A stretch of DNA of 64,000 nt from Levilactobacillus lindianensis (lineage in GTDB: Bacteria; Bacillota; Bacilli; Lactobacillales; Lactobacillaceae). Below are positions 51,693 to 60,352 of the stretch, in pieces; position 1 is the first letter of the stretch; each line of letters starts with the position of its first letter. Position numbers and translations under genes: made by a program. Location: positions 1 through 64,000 of the forward strand of contig NZ_RHOD01000011.1 in NCBI RefSeq assembly GCF_003946095.1, in the 5' to 3' direction. A model generated the notes under the pieces. The model was not told the DNA's origin. It did not search any database and was given only the letters and a program-made list of their open reading frames with translations.

Positions 51693-51698
51693 ATTATA
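51693..51698 (-). promoter_or_regulatory. -10 box of the yqeG operon
   Basis: TATAAT lies about 54 bases before yqeG on the minus strand. The -35 region is poor, so the promoter may rely on an activator or an extended form. The segment to its right (51720-51800) can form an imperfect stem (CCAGGATCC with GGATC and CCTGG). Confidence 0.45.
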
Positions 51699-51825
51699 CG
51701 CAATTCCGGCCAATTTTACCACTCGGAACCGCCAGGATCCACGGCTAATTTCACACGGTAAAGTACGGATCGCGTCTCCCTGGAATAGAAGGCGCTTTCT
51801 CCTCCTTGGCCCCAGCCTCGTACTA

Positions 51826-51862
51826 ATAAAAAAGACCCCGCTTAACAGCGAAGTCCCTTTCC
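51826..51862 (-). terminator. Terminator after rplT
   Basis: AAAGACCCCGCT ending at 51842 pairs with AGCGAAGTCCCTT at 51847-51859 with one mismatch; the minus strand continues with TTTTTTATT. Confidence 0.8.
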
Positions 51863-51872
51863 ATCGACTGAA

Positions 51873-52232
51873 TTAAGCAGCCAATGCTTCTTTAGCTTGG
51901 TCAGCTAAAGCCTTGAATGCAGCCGCATCATTAACGGCTAAGTCGGCTAACATCTTACGGTTAACATCAATGTTAGCTAACTTCAAACCATGCATCAACT
52001 TGCTGTAGCTCAAACCATTGATCCGAGCAGCTGCGTTGATCCGAGTGATCCAAAGCTTACGGAAGTCACGCTTCGTGGCCTTACGATCACGGTAAGCGTA
52101 TTGGTAACCCTTCCGAACTTGGTCCTTAGCAACCTTGAATAAACGGTGCTTTGAGCCCCGGTAACCCTTGGCTAACTTCAAAACTTTTCTACGACGTGCG
52201 CGTGTAACAGTACCGCCTTTAACTCGTGGCAT
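51873..52232 (-). CDS. rplT: 50S ribosomal protein L20
   Basis: Ribosomal assembly protein of 119 residues, beginning [20 protein letters not shown] with a long basic helix and ending in the globular RNA-binding domain ([20 protein letters not shown], in part). L20 in Firmicutes represses its own operon through the infC leader. AAGGAGG lies before ATG 52232. Last gene of infC-rpmI-rplT. Confidence 0.98.
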   Translation of the reverse strand: MPRVKGGTVTRARRRKVLKLAKGYRGSKHRLFKVAKDQVRKGYQYAYRDRKATKRDFRKLWITRINAAARINGLSYSKLMHGLKLANIDVNRKMLADLAVNDAAAFKALADQAKEALAA

Positions 52233-52302
52233 AATCTTTTCCTCCTAAATCAATTCAAACATTATGTCGACATTTCGTCGACCCGAAAATCTAACGACTA
52301 GC

Positions 52303-52497
52303 TTACTTTTGTAATAATTGGTGGTAAGTCTTTAAAGTCGTTTCATCCATCATCCGGGTTCCACGAAGGTTCCGGCGTTGTTTCTTGGTCTTACCATGGA
52401 AACGGTGTTGCGTGTAGGCGTTACCACTCTTAAGGCCGCCATTAGCAGTTACTTTGAACCGCTTTGCTGCAGCACGGTTAGTCTTCATCTTTGGCAT
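52303..52497 (-). CDS. rpmI: 50S ribosomal protein L35
   Basis: A 64-residue basic ribosomal protein, [32 protein letters not shown] and the C-terminal LKTYHQLL typical of L35. ATG 52497 has AAGGAGG upstream. It lies between infC and rplT with gaps of 50 and 70 bases. Confidence 0.97.
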   Translation of the reverse strand: MPKMKTNRAAAKRFKVTANGGLKSGNAYTQHRFHGKTKKQRRNLRGTRMMDETTLKTYHQLLQK

Positions 52498-52547
52498 AAT
52501 ACGAAATTTCCTCCTTAAATTGGTAGCCGAGGCTACCCCATCAATTC

Positions 52548-53072
52548 TTACTTTTGTTCAGCGATGGGAGATAGCATGAGGAACATGCTTCGTCCATCCA
52601 TCTTTGGTCGTTGTTCAACCGTCGCAACTTCAGAAGTTTCCGCTGCCATCCGGTTGAGCACCTGGCGACCAATGTCTTTATGGGTAATTGCCCGGCCCTT
52701 AAACCGAATCGATACCCGAACCTTTTCACCCTTAGCCAGGAACTTCTTAGCGTTCTTCAGCTTGGTGTTAAAGTCATTAGTATCAATGGTAGGACTCAGA
52801 CGAACTTCCTTAACACTGACCACTTTTTGCTTTTTGCGCGCTTCGCGTTGCTTCTTTTGCAACTCGAACCGGTACTTCCCATAGTCCATAATGCGGGCTA
52901 CCGGTGGCTTAGCTTTCGGTGCAACCAAAACTACATCGAGGTTCGCCTCTTCAGCGATCTGTAAAGCTTCACTCTTGGACTTAATGCCCAATTGTTCGCC
53001 ATCATCGGCGATCAGCCGTACTTCACGTGCTCGAATCCCCTCGTTGACAATCGTGTCGTTTGCTATGGTAAT
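52548..53072 (-). CDS. infC: Translation initiation factor IF-3
   Basis: Controls start-codon selection on the 30S subunit. With start ATT 53072 it has 174 residues: [25 protein letters not shown] opens (in part [17 protein letters not shown]), then [17 protein letters not shown] and the C-terminal [17 protein letters not shown]-like [17 protein letters not shown] and [12 protein letters not shown]. No ATG, GTG or TTG lies in frame near the GGAGG site (53076-53080). ATT 53072 is 3 bases from it; ATA 53066 is 9 bases away and equally possible. Non-AUG starts are normal for infC and allow autorepression. Confidence 0.95.
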   Translation of the reverse strand: MTIANDTIVNEGIRAREVRLIADDGEQLGIKSKSEALQIAEEANLDVVLVAPKAKPPVARIMDYGKYRFELQKKQREARKKQKVVSVKEVRLSPTIDTNDFNTKLKNAKKFLAKGEKVRVSIRFKGRAITHKDIGRQVLNRMAAETSEVATVEQRPKMDGRSMFLMLSPIAEQK

Positions 53073-53253
53073 CCACCTCCAAAATAATCTCGAGAACTTG
53101 CAGAAATCAACCCACAAAAAATGCGGGAACTTTTGATGAAAATCAAACAGCTCCCGCATGAAGTTCCATCGTAAAATGGAAATAACGTGCATATCCAGCC
53201 CAGTAACTTGCGTCGCTAGGCGAGAAGCGGAAGCCTCTGCTTAATTTCTCAAC
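53073..53253 (-). promoter_or_regulatory. L20-type leader with attenuator upstream of infC
   Basis: Between the predicted start (about 53253) and infC lies about 180 bases containing a strong terminator-like hairpin: TGCGGGA at about 53152-53158 paired with TCCCGCA at about 53120-53126, followed on the minus strand by TTTTTTTG. The position and the hairpin fit the Firmicute L20 leader (rplT autoregulation by attenuation). Confidence 0.75.
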
Positions 53254-53288
53254 TTAACCATCATACCAGCTAGCCGATTCGATGTCAA
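53253..53288 (-). promoter_or_regulatory. infC-rpmI-rplT promoter
   Basis: TTGACA (53283-53288), a 17-base spacer and TATGAT (53260-53265) make one of the best sigma-A matches in the window. Confidence 0.9.
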
Positions 53289-53325
53289 CGAGTTTTCGCT
53301 AAAGTTCGCTGATACCGGGGCTAGA

Positions 53326-53358
53326 CACAAAACGAGGCCGTCTAAGCGCCCCCGTTTC
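53326..53358 (-). terminator. Terminator after thrS
   Basis: AACGAGGCCG at 53331-53340 pairs with GCGCCCCCGTT at 53346-53356 with mismatches; the minus strand continues with TTTTGTG. It lies about 40 bases past thrS. Confidence 0.65.
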
Positions 53359-53396
53359 TTCTATTCTCTGGTTGGCTACCAGAATTAAATTTAAAT

Positions 53397-55340
53397 CTAG
53401 TTTTCTTCACGACTGTATGAAGCAATGTCACTCAGAATTTCCTTGACGAAGGCGTCACTACTCATGGAGTTACTGTCGTCTTCCCCGTACTTCCGGACAG
53501 AGACAGTGCCATTAGCCATTTCGTCTTCACCAACGACCAACGTGTATGGAATCTTGTGCGTTTGGGCGTCCCGAATCAGGTAGCCCATCTTTTCACCACG
53601 CTTGTCGACGTTAACCCGAACATCAGCAGCCTTTAATTCAGCAGCTAACTTGTCAGCGTAAGCCCCATGCTTTTCTTCGGAAACAGGAATGATGGTAACT
53701 TGTTTAGGTGCCAACCAAGTTGGGAAAGCACCCTTGTAGATTTCAGTCAGGTAAGCGGTGAACCGTTCCATCGTTGAAACCAAGCCACGGTGAATCATAA
53801 CTGGACGGTGTTCTTCACCATCGGCACCGACATAGTGTAAGTCGAAGCGTTCTGGCAACATGAAGTCCAATTGGATAGTTGAGAGCGTTTCTTCGTTCCC
53901 AAGGGCCGTCTTGGTTTGGACGTCCAACTTAGGACCGTAGAAGGCTGCTTCCCCTTCGGCTTCAACGTAAGGCAAGCCAAGGTCATCCATGGCACCCTTC
54001 AACATCTTCTGGGCGTTGTTCCACATTTCATCGTCATCAAAGTACTTTTCAGTGTTCTTAGGATCACGGTAGCTTAACCGGAACGTGTAGTCCTTGATAT
54101 CAAAGTCTTTGTAAACTTTAACCATCAAGTCCAGGATGCTCTTGAATTCGTCTTGGATTTGCTCTGGAGCAACGAACGTGTGACCATCGTTCAAGGTCAT
54201 TTCACGAACCCGTTGCAAACCACTCAGGGCACCGGACTTTTCGTAACGGTGCATCATCCCTAATTCGGCGATCCGTAATGGCAATTCACGGTAAGAACGG
54301 ATGTGGTGGTTGTAGATTTGAATATGGCTAGGACAGTTCATTGGCCGTAATTCAAGTTGTTCGCCATCACCCATGTCCATTGGTGGGAACATGTCTTCAC
54401 GGTAGTGTGCCCAGTGACCGGATTGCTTGTACAGATCCAGGTTAGCTAAGACTGGCGTGTAAACGTGTTGGTAACCGTTGGCAACTTCCTTGTCGATGAT
54501 GTAACGTTCGATCGTACGACGGATGGTAGCGCCATTTGGCATCCAGTATGGCAAGCCGGCACCAACCTTAGGATCAACGAAGAACAAGTCCAGTTGGTTC
54601 CCGATAACCCGGTGGTCACGTTCGCGAGCTTCTTGGCGCTTAGCTAAATCAGCGTCTAAGTCAGCTTGCTTGTAGAAGGCCGTCCCGTAGATCCGTTGGA
54701 GCATTGGATTTGAGGACTTGCCTTGCCAGTAAGCACCAGCAACGGAGAGTAACTTGAACTTCTTCACGTCACCCGTGTTAGCTAATTGGGCCCCGTCACT
54801 TAAGATTTCGTGGTCGCCAATCTTCAAGAAGTTAACTTGGTCGCCATCAACGGCTTTGATCAAGTCAGTCGTGTAAGGATCGTCCTTGGCCTTAGCCAAA
54901 GCGTCATCCTTGCTAACGGCGATGCGTTCGATAGTAGCCTTGTCGGCAATCAGCTTTTCAACGATTACGGCAATGGCGTCTAATTCATCAACACTGACTT
55001 GTTGGTCATCCTTGTCGGTATCCACGTAGAAGCCATCTTCGTCGGCACTAACTTCACCCAAACGAATGGCTGGGAATTCCTTCTTCAAGGCCATCCGAAC
55101 TAAGGCGGCAGTCGTGTTCCGCAGAACAGTCAAGCCATCTTCGTCACCCTTCGTCACGATTTCGATACTGCCATCGTGTGCGATTGGGGTCAAATTGTCG
55201 ATCAATTCGCCATCCAACTTAGCGGCAACTGCCTTTTTCCCTAAGCTAATGGAAATCGACTTTGCAACGTCTTCTGGCGTGGTGCCGGCTGGAAATTCTT
55301 TAACGTTGCCATCTGGAAACTTCAATGAAATATCTGCCAT
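53397..55340 (-). CDS. thrS: Threonyl-tRNA synthetase with degenerate editing site
   Basis: Class II synthetase of 647 residues: N-terminal TGS domain (1-62), the N2 editing domain (about 63-225), catalytic core (about 240-535) with [15 protein letters not shown], motif 2 [17 protein letters not shown] and the active-site zinc His in [13 protein letters not shown], then the anticodon domain. The editing domain normally carries HxxxH and CxxxH; here the four positions read N75, A79, S181 and Q185 (RNTTAA and ILSDGAQ), so hydrolysis of Ser-tRNA-Thr in cis is not expected. The fold around them ([18 protein letters not shown]) is retained. ATG 55340 follows a GGGAG site; a T-box leader precedes. 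Confidence 0.96.
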   Translation of the reverse strand: MADISLKFPDGNVKEFPAGTTPEDVAKSISISLGKKAVAAKLDGELIDNLTPIAHDGSIEIVTKGDEDGLTVLRNTTAALVRMALKKEFPAIRLGEVSADEDGFYVDTDKDDQQVSVDELDAIAVIVEKLIADKATIERIAVSKDDALAKAKDDPYTTDLIKAVDGDQVNFLKIGDHEILSDGAQLANTGDVKKFKLLSVAGAYWQGKSSNPMLQRIYGTAFYKQADLDADLAKRQEARERDHRVIGNQLDLFFVDPKVGAGLPYWMPNGATIRRTIERYIIDKEVANGYQHVYTPVLANLDLYKQSGHWAHYREDMFPPMDMGDGEQLELRPMNCPSHIQIYNHHIRSYRELPLRIAELGMMHRYEKSGALSGLQRVREMTLNDGHTFVAPEQIQDEFKSILDLMVKVYKDFDIKDYTFRLSYRDPKNTEKYFDDDEMWNNAQKMLKGAMDDLGLPYVEAEGEAAFYGPKLDVQTKTALGNEETLSTIQLDFMLPERFDLHYVGADGEEHRPVMIHRGLVSTMERFTAYLTEIYKGAFPTWLAPKQVTIIPVSEEKHGAYADKLAAELKAADVRVNVDKRGEKMGYLIRDAQTHKIPYTLVVGEDEMANGTVSVRKYGEDDSNSMSSDAFVKEILSDIASYSREEN

Positions 55341-55377
55341 AGTTTACAATCTCCCTTACTGATTTTGGGCCTGACTA

Positions 55378-55612
55378 CGAAAAAATCCCCAGTGCCAAAG
55401 AAGGCACTGGGGACGTCATTAACGTGGTTCCACCCGATATTTTTCACGAGACTGGTCCCGTGAACTCTAATCGTCGCTAACGGAACGGACCGGTCGAAAA
55501 TTTCCTTTCGACAGCTAAGAAAGCGGTAATGTTGGCGGGCGCTAAGTCGGCTTCCAATCTAGTCCGGCTCTTCCTGTAAACGACTCCGCCACCACCATGT
55601 CTTTCATCATAG
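55378..55612 (-). promoter_or_regulatory. T-box leader of thrS (tRNA-Thr)
   Basis: The minus strand contains the T-box TGGAACCACG (about 55423-55433) followed by a perfect terminator stem CCCCAGTGCC/GGCACTGGGG (55387-55413) and TTTTTT. The ATTACC candidate specifier (about 55525-55530) has ACC, a Thr codon. A TATGAT box lies at its start near 55606-55611. Antitermination by uncharged tRNA-Thr is expected. Confidence 0.9.
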
Positions 55613-55784
55613 CTCTTGTGGTTTCAAAGACTATTAAACACTTGCGGCCAAATATTGTCAAGGGATGGCTGCGAAAAAATTCGAATCAACGATTAGTTTG
55701 ATAATAACCGTCGCCTCCGGGGCGGTGGCAATGGGCTGGAACGCCGAGGGCGGACGGCCAAAGCCACAGAACGGTCTTTAGCCT

Positions 55785-55820
55785 TGTCCTTGAGCCGCTC
55801 AGAATTGCGTCTCAAGGACA
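55785..55820. repeat. Perfect 10-bp inverted repeat
   Basis: TGTCCTTGAG (55785-55794) and CTCAAGGACA (55811-55820) form a perfect stem with a 16-base loop. Confidence 0.9.
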
Positions 55821-55822
55821 CC

Positions 55823-55862
55823 AATTCTCTAACCGGCCTGGCCCCCTGCCGGCAAGAGAATT
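55823..55862. repeat. Nested inverted repeat
   Basis: AATTCTC (55823-55829) pairs with GAGAATT (55856-55862) and, inside, CCGGC (55833-55837) pairs with GCCGG (55848-55852). Together they form a long hairpin with a small internal loop. Confidence 0.9.
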
Positions 55863-55879
55863 CCCACAGCTGAGCTCAT
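55829..55879 (-). CDS. Possible 16-codon leader-like peptide frame
   Basis: ATG at 55877-55879 opens a frame of 16 codons ending at TAG 55829-55831 (MSSAVGILLPAGGQAG). A GGAGG lies 10 bases upstream. It sits within the nested hairpin element. It may be a chance frame; no homologue is known to me. Confidence 0.2.
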   Translation of the reverse strand: MSSAVGILLPAGGQAG

Positions 55880-55977
55880 TGTCACCACCCCTCCGCCTCA
55901 CATTTTCGCTTTTTTTTAATCGACCACTAAAGTTTTCCTGCAATCTGCGTTTTTAAAACGTTTAAAGACCTCCAAAA

Positions 55978-56026
55978 TAAAAACTAACCAACTCTGACAG
56001 ATAAATCCGCAGCGATAGTTAGTTTG
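55978..56026 (-). terminator. Terminator after dnaI
   Basis: AACTAAC (55982-55988) pairs with GTTAGTT (56018-56024), and the minus strand continues with TTTATTTT. It closes the nrdR-dnaB-dnaI block. Confidence 0.6.
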
Positions 56027-56042
56027 CAATTTATATTCAGTC

Positions 56043-56969
56043 TTACTGTGGCCGGCGGTTAACCCCAACCATCGTGATCTCACGAGCTAAGAAACGAATC
56101 CGTTGCATCAGCCGTTGGGCCTTCAGCGGTTCGTCATCTCCGCGTGTTGAGATCCGCAAATGTTCCTTCTCCAATTGAGCCATGGAGAAGTTGGAACTGA
56201 AGAAAGTTGGTAATTCTTCTTGCATCCGGTATTCCAAAATCACACCCAAAATATCATCACGTACCCACGCCGACATGGCGTCGGCTCCGATATCATCAAT
56301 CATCAAAACAGGTGCCTTTTTCAGGGATTCCAATTTGTCAGCCACCCCATTCTGAGCAATGGCATTCTTCATTTCAACGGCAAAGCTTGGGAAGTGGACC
56401 AACGTCGTAGCGAAGCCATCCGTTGCCAGTTGATGGGCAACGGCAGCTAACAAGTAGGTCTTACCGACGCCGAAGCTTCCGGCCAGATAAAGTGCCTGGT
56501 GACGACGTTTAGGGTTGGCTTCGTAAGCGTCGATGAAGTCTAGGGCTGCCATTAATGCCTCCGCCCGATCGTCATCCTGATCAAAATTGGCCAGTGTGGC
56601 TTCCCGAATGCTCTTAGGCATTGCAATCGACTTCACCCGTTGACGAAGCTGTTGCTGGGCTTGACGTTCCTGCGTCTGCGCCGTGGGCACGTAGGCCACA
56701 TCAATCAAGTGGTTGGAGACGATCAACTGCGGTTCATAACCAGCTGCAAACGTCTCACCACCATTAGCAACTTTCGCGCGCTCCGTCACGAATTCATAGA
56801 GCTTAGCCGCCGAACGTGTCAACACGTCCTCTGCCAATTCTCCCTCATGATCTTGTAGAAATTTTTTAACCTCGGGATCGTTCGTTGCTTTCGCCATCAA
56901 TTGACGGTAATTGTCATTGAGATGACGTTGGTTCATCAGCTTTTGCATCGTCTTACTTAGGTCTTCCAT
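56043..56969 (-). CDS. dnaI: Primosomal protein DnaI (helicase loader)
   Basis: AAA+ loader of the replicative helicase. It has 308 residues: Walker A GSFGVGKT (164-171), Walker B VLMIDDIGAD, sensor SSNFSMAQLE and Arg finger region near RISTRGDDEPLKAQRLMQRIRFLA. The N-terminal third (about 1-110), which in Bacillus DnaI holds a Cys/His zinc site, contains no Cys here. ATG 56969 follows dnaB by 3 bases. Confidence 0.94.
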   Translation of the reverse strand: MEDLSKTMQKLMNQRHLNDNYRQLMAKATNDPEVKKFLQDHEGELAEDVLTRSAAKLYEFVTERAKVANGGETFAAGYEPQLIVSNHLIDVAYVPTAQTQERQAQQQLRQRVKSIAMPKSIREATLANFDQDDDRAEALMAALDFIDAYEANPKRRHQALYLAGSFGVGKTYLLAAVAHQLATDGFATTLVHFPSFAVEMKNAIAQNGVADKLESLKKAPVLMIDDIGADAMSAWVRDDILGVILEYRMQEELPTFFSSNFSMAQLEKEHLRISTRGDDEPLKAQRLMQRIRFLAREITMVGVNRRPQ

Positions 56970-56972
56970 GCG

Positions 56973-58352
56973 CTAGTCCTCCTTCCCTTCTTTAGATCGC
57001 TGTTCTAATCGCGCAATCCGGGCTTTTAATTGGTCTTGTTGCTCAGGTGACAGTTTAGCTTGACTCGACGTCTGGACCTGTTCACTCGGCTTCTTCGCCC
57101 ACTCTGGCAAAGTTTCCTTAACTGTCGGCTGTTTCCGCGAGCGACGTGGCTTGGTCGCGGCCGCCTGGCGTTCGCGGATTTTTTGAATCGCCAACTGAGG
57201 GGTGTTGACCTTGGCCTTACTCCAGTCGTTGGCAATCGTATCCAAGAGATTTTTATTCAGAGTCGGCCGATCCTCATCCACGAGAACGTGAAAGATCATT
57301 AGATTTAGCACCGACTCTGGGAATAGCTGGCGACTCACGAGGTCGCGAACCACCCGCTGTTCGCCGTCTGTGACAAAACCACCGTTCTTCTGCTTGATAG
57401 CCCGTAAAAAGAGTGCCGGGGCCGTCTCACTTGCTACCTTGATCAGGGCTGCTTCTTGGCTCAAGTTTCCCGTCGACTGACTGGCACCGGAAGTTGGCGT
57501 CGCCTGCGGGGCAGCCATAGATACCGTCTGTGGGGCCGCCTGCCGACCAAATTGATCGGCAATCAACCGTTTAAATTGTTGTGGGTTAAATTGATTTGAA
57601 GCGAGATCAGTTGCCTCACCAATAAATCGCGCCAGGGTTGGTTCATCCAGACCATACATTGTAATTTCGGTAATCAATAAGGACCGGTATCGTCCGAGAT
57701 CCTGAATATCCACATACGACCGGTTGAGAATCTCTCCTAATAACTTAAAATCAAAGTCTGCTGGTTCCGTGGCCGTGTCTGAAGCCTCACTGGCCGGAGT
57801 CAATGCCTGGCGTGCATGGGAGACAGCTTCTGGAACGTTCATGATCTGTTGGCTATTGACGTGAAAGACGTCTAAGAAGTTTTTACTGATATTTTCTTCA
57901 TCCGGGTCTGGGTCAACGGAAATCGTATTGGCCGTCACCAGTGACTGATACAACGAATCTCCCAGCATCCCCAATAACTGGACACTCAGGAGGTCATCGT
58001 TAAAGAAGGCTGTCGGCACCAGAGGAGCATGCAGCTCATAAATAAAGCTCTGCAAGCCCTGTTCCTTTTTGACGCGTGTCGTCAGTAGGCCCGTGGCTTC
58101 CAGCCGGAGCCGAGCCTCATAAAGGTGCGCGAGATCCATCCCCAACTCTGCTAATAACGTCGCATGTCGTTGATAAGTTCCCCGCTTAGGGAGCCAAAAA
58201 AGGGCCGAGAAGAGCCCCGTGGCACTCGGTCCGATGATCGGTTGATACAGTTGCGTTAACGATTGCCAACTTTGATCGGCAACCCGATCGACCACGCGGA
58301 CCAAAAAAGTGGTCTTGGGTTGTAACTGATGCCAAGAGTCTTCCATTCCCAA
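56973..58352 (-). CDS. dnaB: Replication initiation/membrane attachment protein DnaB
   Basis: Firmicute DnaB (not the helicase) that remodels oriC with DnaD and loads the helicase through DnaI. It has about 459 residues: an N-terminal DnaD-like region (about 15-120), a helical middle, the DnaD/DnaB C-terminal domain (about 320-400) and a basic, Lys/Arg/Gln-rich tail (from about 410). The start is uncertain: TTG 58352 or ATG 58346, both behind GAGG. It follows nrdR by 12 bases and precedes dnaI by 3. Confidence 0.92.
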   Translation of the reverse strand: MGMEDSWHQLQPKTTFLVRVVDRVADQSWQSLTQLYQPIIGPSATGLFSALFWLPKRGTYQRHATLLAELGMDLAHLYEARLRLEATGLLTTRVKKEQGLQSFIYELHAPLVPTAFFNDDLLSVQLLGMLGDSLYQSLVTANTISVDPDPDEENISKNFLDVFHVNSQQIMNVPEAVSHARQALTPASEASDTATEPADFDFKLLGEILNRSYVDIQDLGRYRSLLITEITMYGLDEPTLARFIGEATDLASNQFNPQQFKRLIADQFGRQAAPQTVSMAAPQATPTSGASQSTGNLSQEAALIKVASETAPALFLRAIKQKNGGFVTDGEQRVVRDLVSRQLFPESVLNLMIFHVLVDEDRPTLNKNLLDTIANDWSKAKVNTPQLAIQKIRERQAAATKPRRSRKQPTVKETLPEWAKKPSEQVQTSSQAKLSPEQQDQLKARIARLEQRSKEGKED

Positions 58353-58364
58353 TTTCGCCTCACT

Positions 58365-58850
58365 TTATTGTTTCGACCGCTTCTGGGCCTTTTGTTTGTC
58401 CTTATCCATCATATCCTTCAATTCATTGAAGAACACGCCGGTATCCTTGAATTGCCGATAAACACTGGCAAAGCGGATGTAGGCAATCTCGTCCACGTCA
58501 ACCAAACGATTCATGACATATTCCCCAATCAATTGACTGGAGATTTCATTAACCCCCAGTGCGCGAATTTTATTTTCGACTTCGTCCACGACCTTGGTCA
58601 TGACGTCCATCCCCACCGGCCGCTTTTCCGCGGACCGGATAATCCCTCTTAAGATCTTTTCTCTGTTAAATTCCTCGCGGGTCCCGTTTTTCTTAATTAC
58701 TAAAAGCGGGGTCACTTCAACGCGTTCAAACGTCGTGAAGCGGAAGCCACAGCTCTCACATTCACGACGCCGGCGAATGACGCGGCCGTCGTCGGTTGGC
58801 CGGCTATCCACGACCCGCGACCCATTATGATGACAGTGCGGACACTGCAT
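58365..58850 (-). CDS. nrdR: Transcriptional repressor NrdR
   Basis: ATP-cone and zinc-ribbon repressor of ribonucleotide reductase genes. It has 161 residues. The zinc ribbon is [19 protein letters not shown] with CPHC and CESCGFRF (Cys at about 3, 6, 31, 34); the ATP cone is at about 49-139 ([20 protein letters not shown]). ATG 58850 with an AGGTGAC site. The usual NrdR-coaE-mutM-polA neighbourhood is present. Confidence 0.96.
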   Translation of the reverse strand: MQCPHCHHNGSRVVDSRPTDDGRVIRRRRECESCGFRFTTFERVEVTPLLVIKKNGTREEFNREKILRGIIRSAEKRPVGMDVMTKVVDEVENKIRALGVNEISSQLIGEYVMNRLVDVDEIAYIRFASVYRQFKDTGVFFNELKDMMDKDKQKAQKRSKQ

Positions 58851-58861
58851 ACCTGGTCACC

Positions 58862-59482
58862 TCATTTTATTTGATTACTTCGTCCAAATTTATTCGTGTC
58901 AAGCCATTTTACCACTTGTTGCCGCGTTTGAGCAATCGTTCCCCCGTTATCGATGACCACGTCGGCCACCGCTACCTTGCGCGTGATCGGCCATTGTTGC
59001 GCCATTCGGGCCAACGCACCCTCAGCGGTCAACCCATCTCGTCTCTGAAGACGTTGTTGCTGAGTCGTGGCGTCAGTGGCCACGACCAAGACGTGATCAA
59101 CCAAGTCAATCAGGTAACCCACTTCAAAAAATGTCGGGGCATCGATGACCACCACCGGAGCATGACGGGCTTTGGCGCGCGCCAATTGGCGCATGATTTC
59201 CGTTTGAATCAGTGGCTGGGTAATGGCTTCAAGGCGACTGAGTTGCGCGGTGTCGTGAAATACCAGATTACCCAACTTTTTTCGATTCAAGGCCCCATCT
59301 GATTGACGATAGCTTTCACCGAACGTGGCCACGATCTGGGTCAACCCTGCGGTTCCCGGTGCAACCACCTGACGGGCAATCAGATCGGCATCGATCACGG
59401 TCAAACCAGCTTGGTGTAGCCAGTGACTGACCGTTGACTTACCGGTCGCAATCCCCCCGGTGAGTCCCCAAACCTCAGTCAT
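58862..59482 (-). CDS. coaE: Dephospho-CoA kinase
   Basis: Last enzyme of CoA synthesis. It has 206 residues. The P-loop is GLTGGIATGKSTVS (about 6-19); VIDADLIARQVVAPG and the WQQQRLQRRDGLT-like TTQQQRLQRRDGLTAEGA lid region are present, and VVIDNGGT near the C-terminus. The start ATG 59482 overlaps the end of mutM by 8 bases. Confidence 0.95.
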   Translation of the reverse strand: MTEVWGLTGGIATGKSTVSHWLHQAGLTVIDADLIARQVVAPGTAGLTQIVATFGESYRQSDGALNRKKLGNLVFHDTAQLSRLEAITQPLIQTEIMRQLARAKARHAPVVVIDAPTFFEVGYLIDLVDHVLVVATDATTQQQRLQRRDGLTAEGALARMAQQWPITRKVAVADVVIDNGGTIAQTRQQVVKWLDTNKFGRSNQIK

Positions 59483-60335
59483 GATTCAAGTCCTCCAGTG
59501 CACCCGCTGGCACTGGCTGGCAGTGCGGACAGTAGTGTGTCCCACGCTGAGCCACCTTAATTTTCACAATCTCGGTGCCGCAGCGTTCACAAGGTTCCCC
59601 CTCATGACCATATACGTCGAGATTGTTCTGGAAGTTCCCCGTTTCGCCAAAAGCATTGGAGAAACTGTGCACCGTGGTCCCGTGACCTTGAATGGCTCGG
59701 GCAATTTCATCAATAATGTTTTGCCGCAATGTCTTAAGTTGATCGACGGTCAAATCATCCGCCGGTGTTAGTGGATTGATCTTTGATAGCCAAAGCACCT
59801 CATCGACATAGATATTCCCTAGACCCGCAATACGTGACTGGTCCAGTAAGAAGGGTTTGACCACCTTATGGGACTTGCCAAATATCGTCTGCATATACGC
59901 TAATGTCAGGCTTTCTTCCGTTGGTTCTGGTCCCAATTTGCCTAATGATGGGATCTCCTGGTCCTCTGTCCCGGTTGGGACCAACCGCATCCGGCCAAAC
60001 TTCCGCGTATCGTTGTACCGTAGCTCTCGCTGATCCGTCAGATGAAAGACCACATGGGTGTGTTTGGCCAGTGGACTCCCCTCCGGCTGGACATCATACT
60101 TGCCCTCCATTCGCAGGTGAGAGACCAAAGTCAACCCACCACTGAAACGAAAGAGGAGATACTTTCCCCGTCGATCGATCCGTTCAATTCGACGGCCGAT
60201 CAGGTCTGCCGTAAACTCTTCAGCATCCGGTCGCACCATTTTGGCGTAGAACACCTCAACGTGATCGATAGTGGCCCCTTCTACCAACCGAGTTAGACCC
60301 CGTCGAACTGTTTCAACTTCTGGTAATTCAGGCAT
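59475..60335 (-). CDS. mutM: Formamidopyrimidine-DNA glycosylase (Fpg)
   Basis: Base-excision enzyme that removes 8-oxoG and Fapy lesions. It has 286 residues, slightly longer than the usual 274. PELPEVETVRRG at the start holds the catalytic N-terminal Pro and Glu; the H2TH region and GLGNIYVDEVLW follow, and the C-terminal zinc finger C-x2-C-x16-C-x2-C is CERCG...CPHC. ATG 60335 with AAGGAG upstream. It lies between coaE and polA. Confidence 0.96.
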   Translation of the reverse strand: MPELPEVETVRRGLTRLVEGATIDHVEVFYAKMVRPDAEEFTADLIGRRIERIDRRGKYLLFRFSGGLTLVSHLRMEGKYDVQPEGSPLAKHTHVVFHLTDQRELRYNDTRKFGRMRLVPTGTEDQEIPSLGKLGPEPTEESLTLAYMQTIFGKSHKVVKPFLLDQSRIAGLGNIYVDEVLWLSKINPLTPADDLTVDQLKTLRQNIIDEIARAIQGHGTTVHSFSNAFGETGNFQNNLDVYGHEGEPCERCGTEIVKIKVAQRGTHYCPHCQPVPAGALEDLNHD

Positions 60336-60352
60336 GCGCTCACTCCTTTGAC

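Larger units (their letters stand above)
55616..56042. other. Gene-less stretch with a highly structured element
   Basis: About 430 bases between thrS and dnaI. The right end (55978-56026) is the dnaI terminator. The middle (about 55705-55880) carries three or more strong hairpins and no gene-sized frame. The left end (55616-55700) shows nothing recognisable. GC content is higher than flanking intergenic DNA. Confidence 0.7.
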
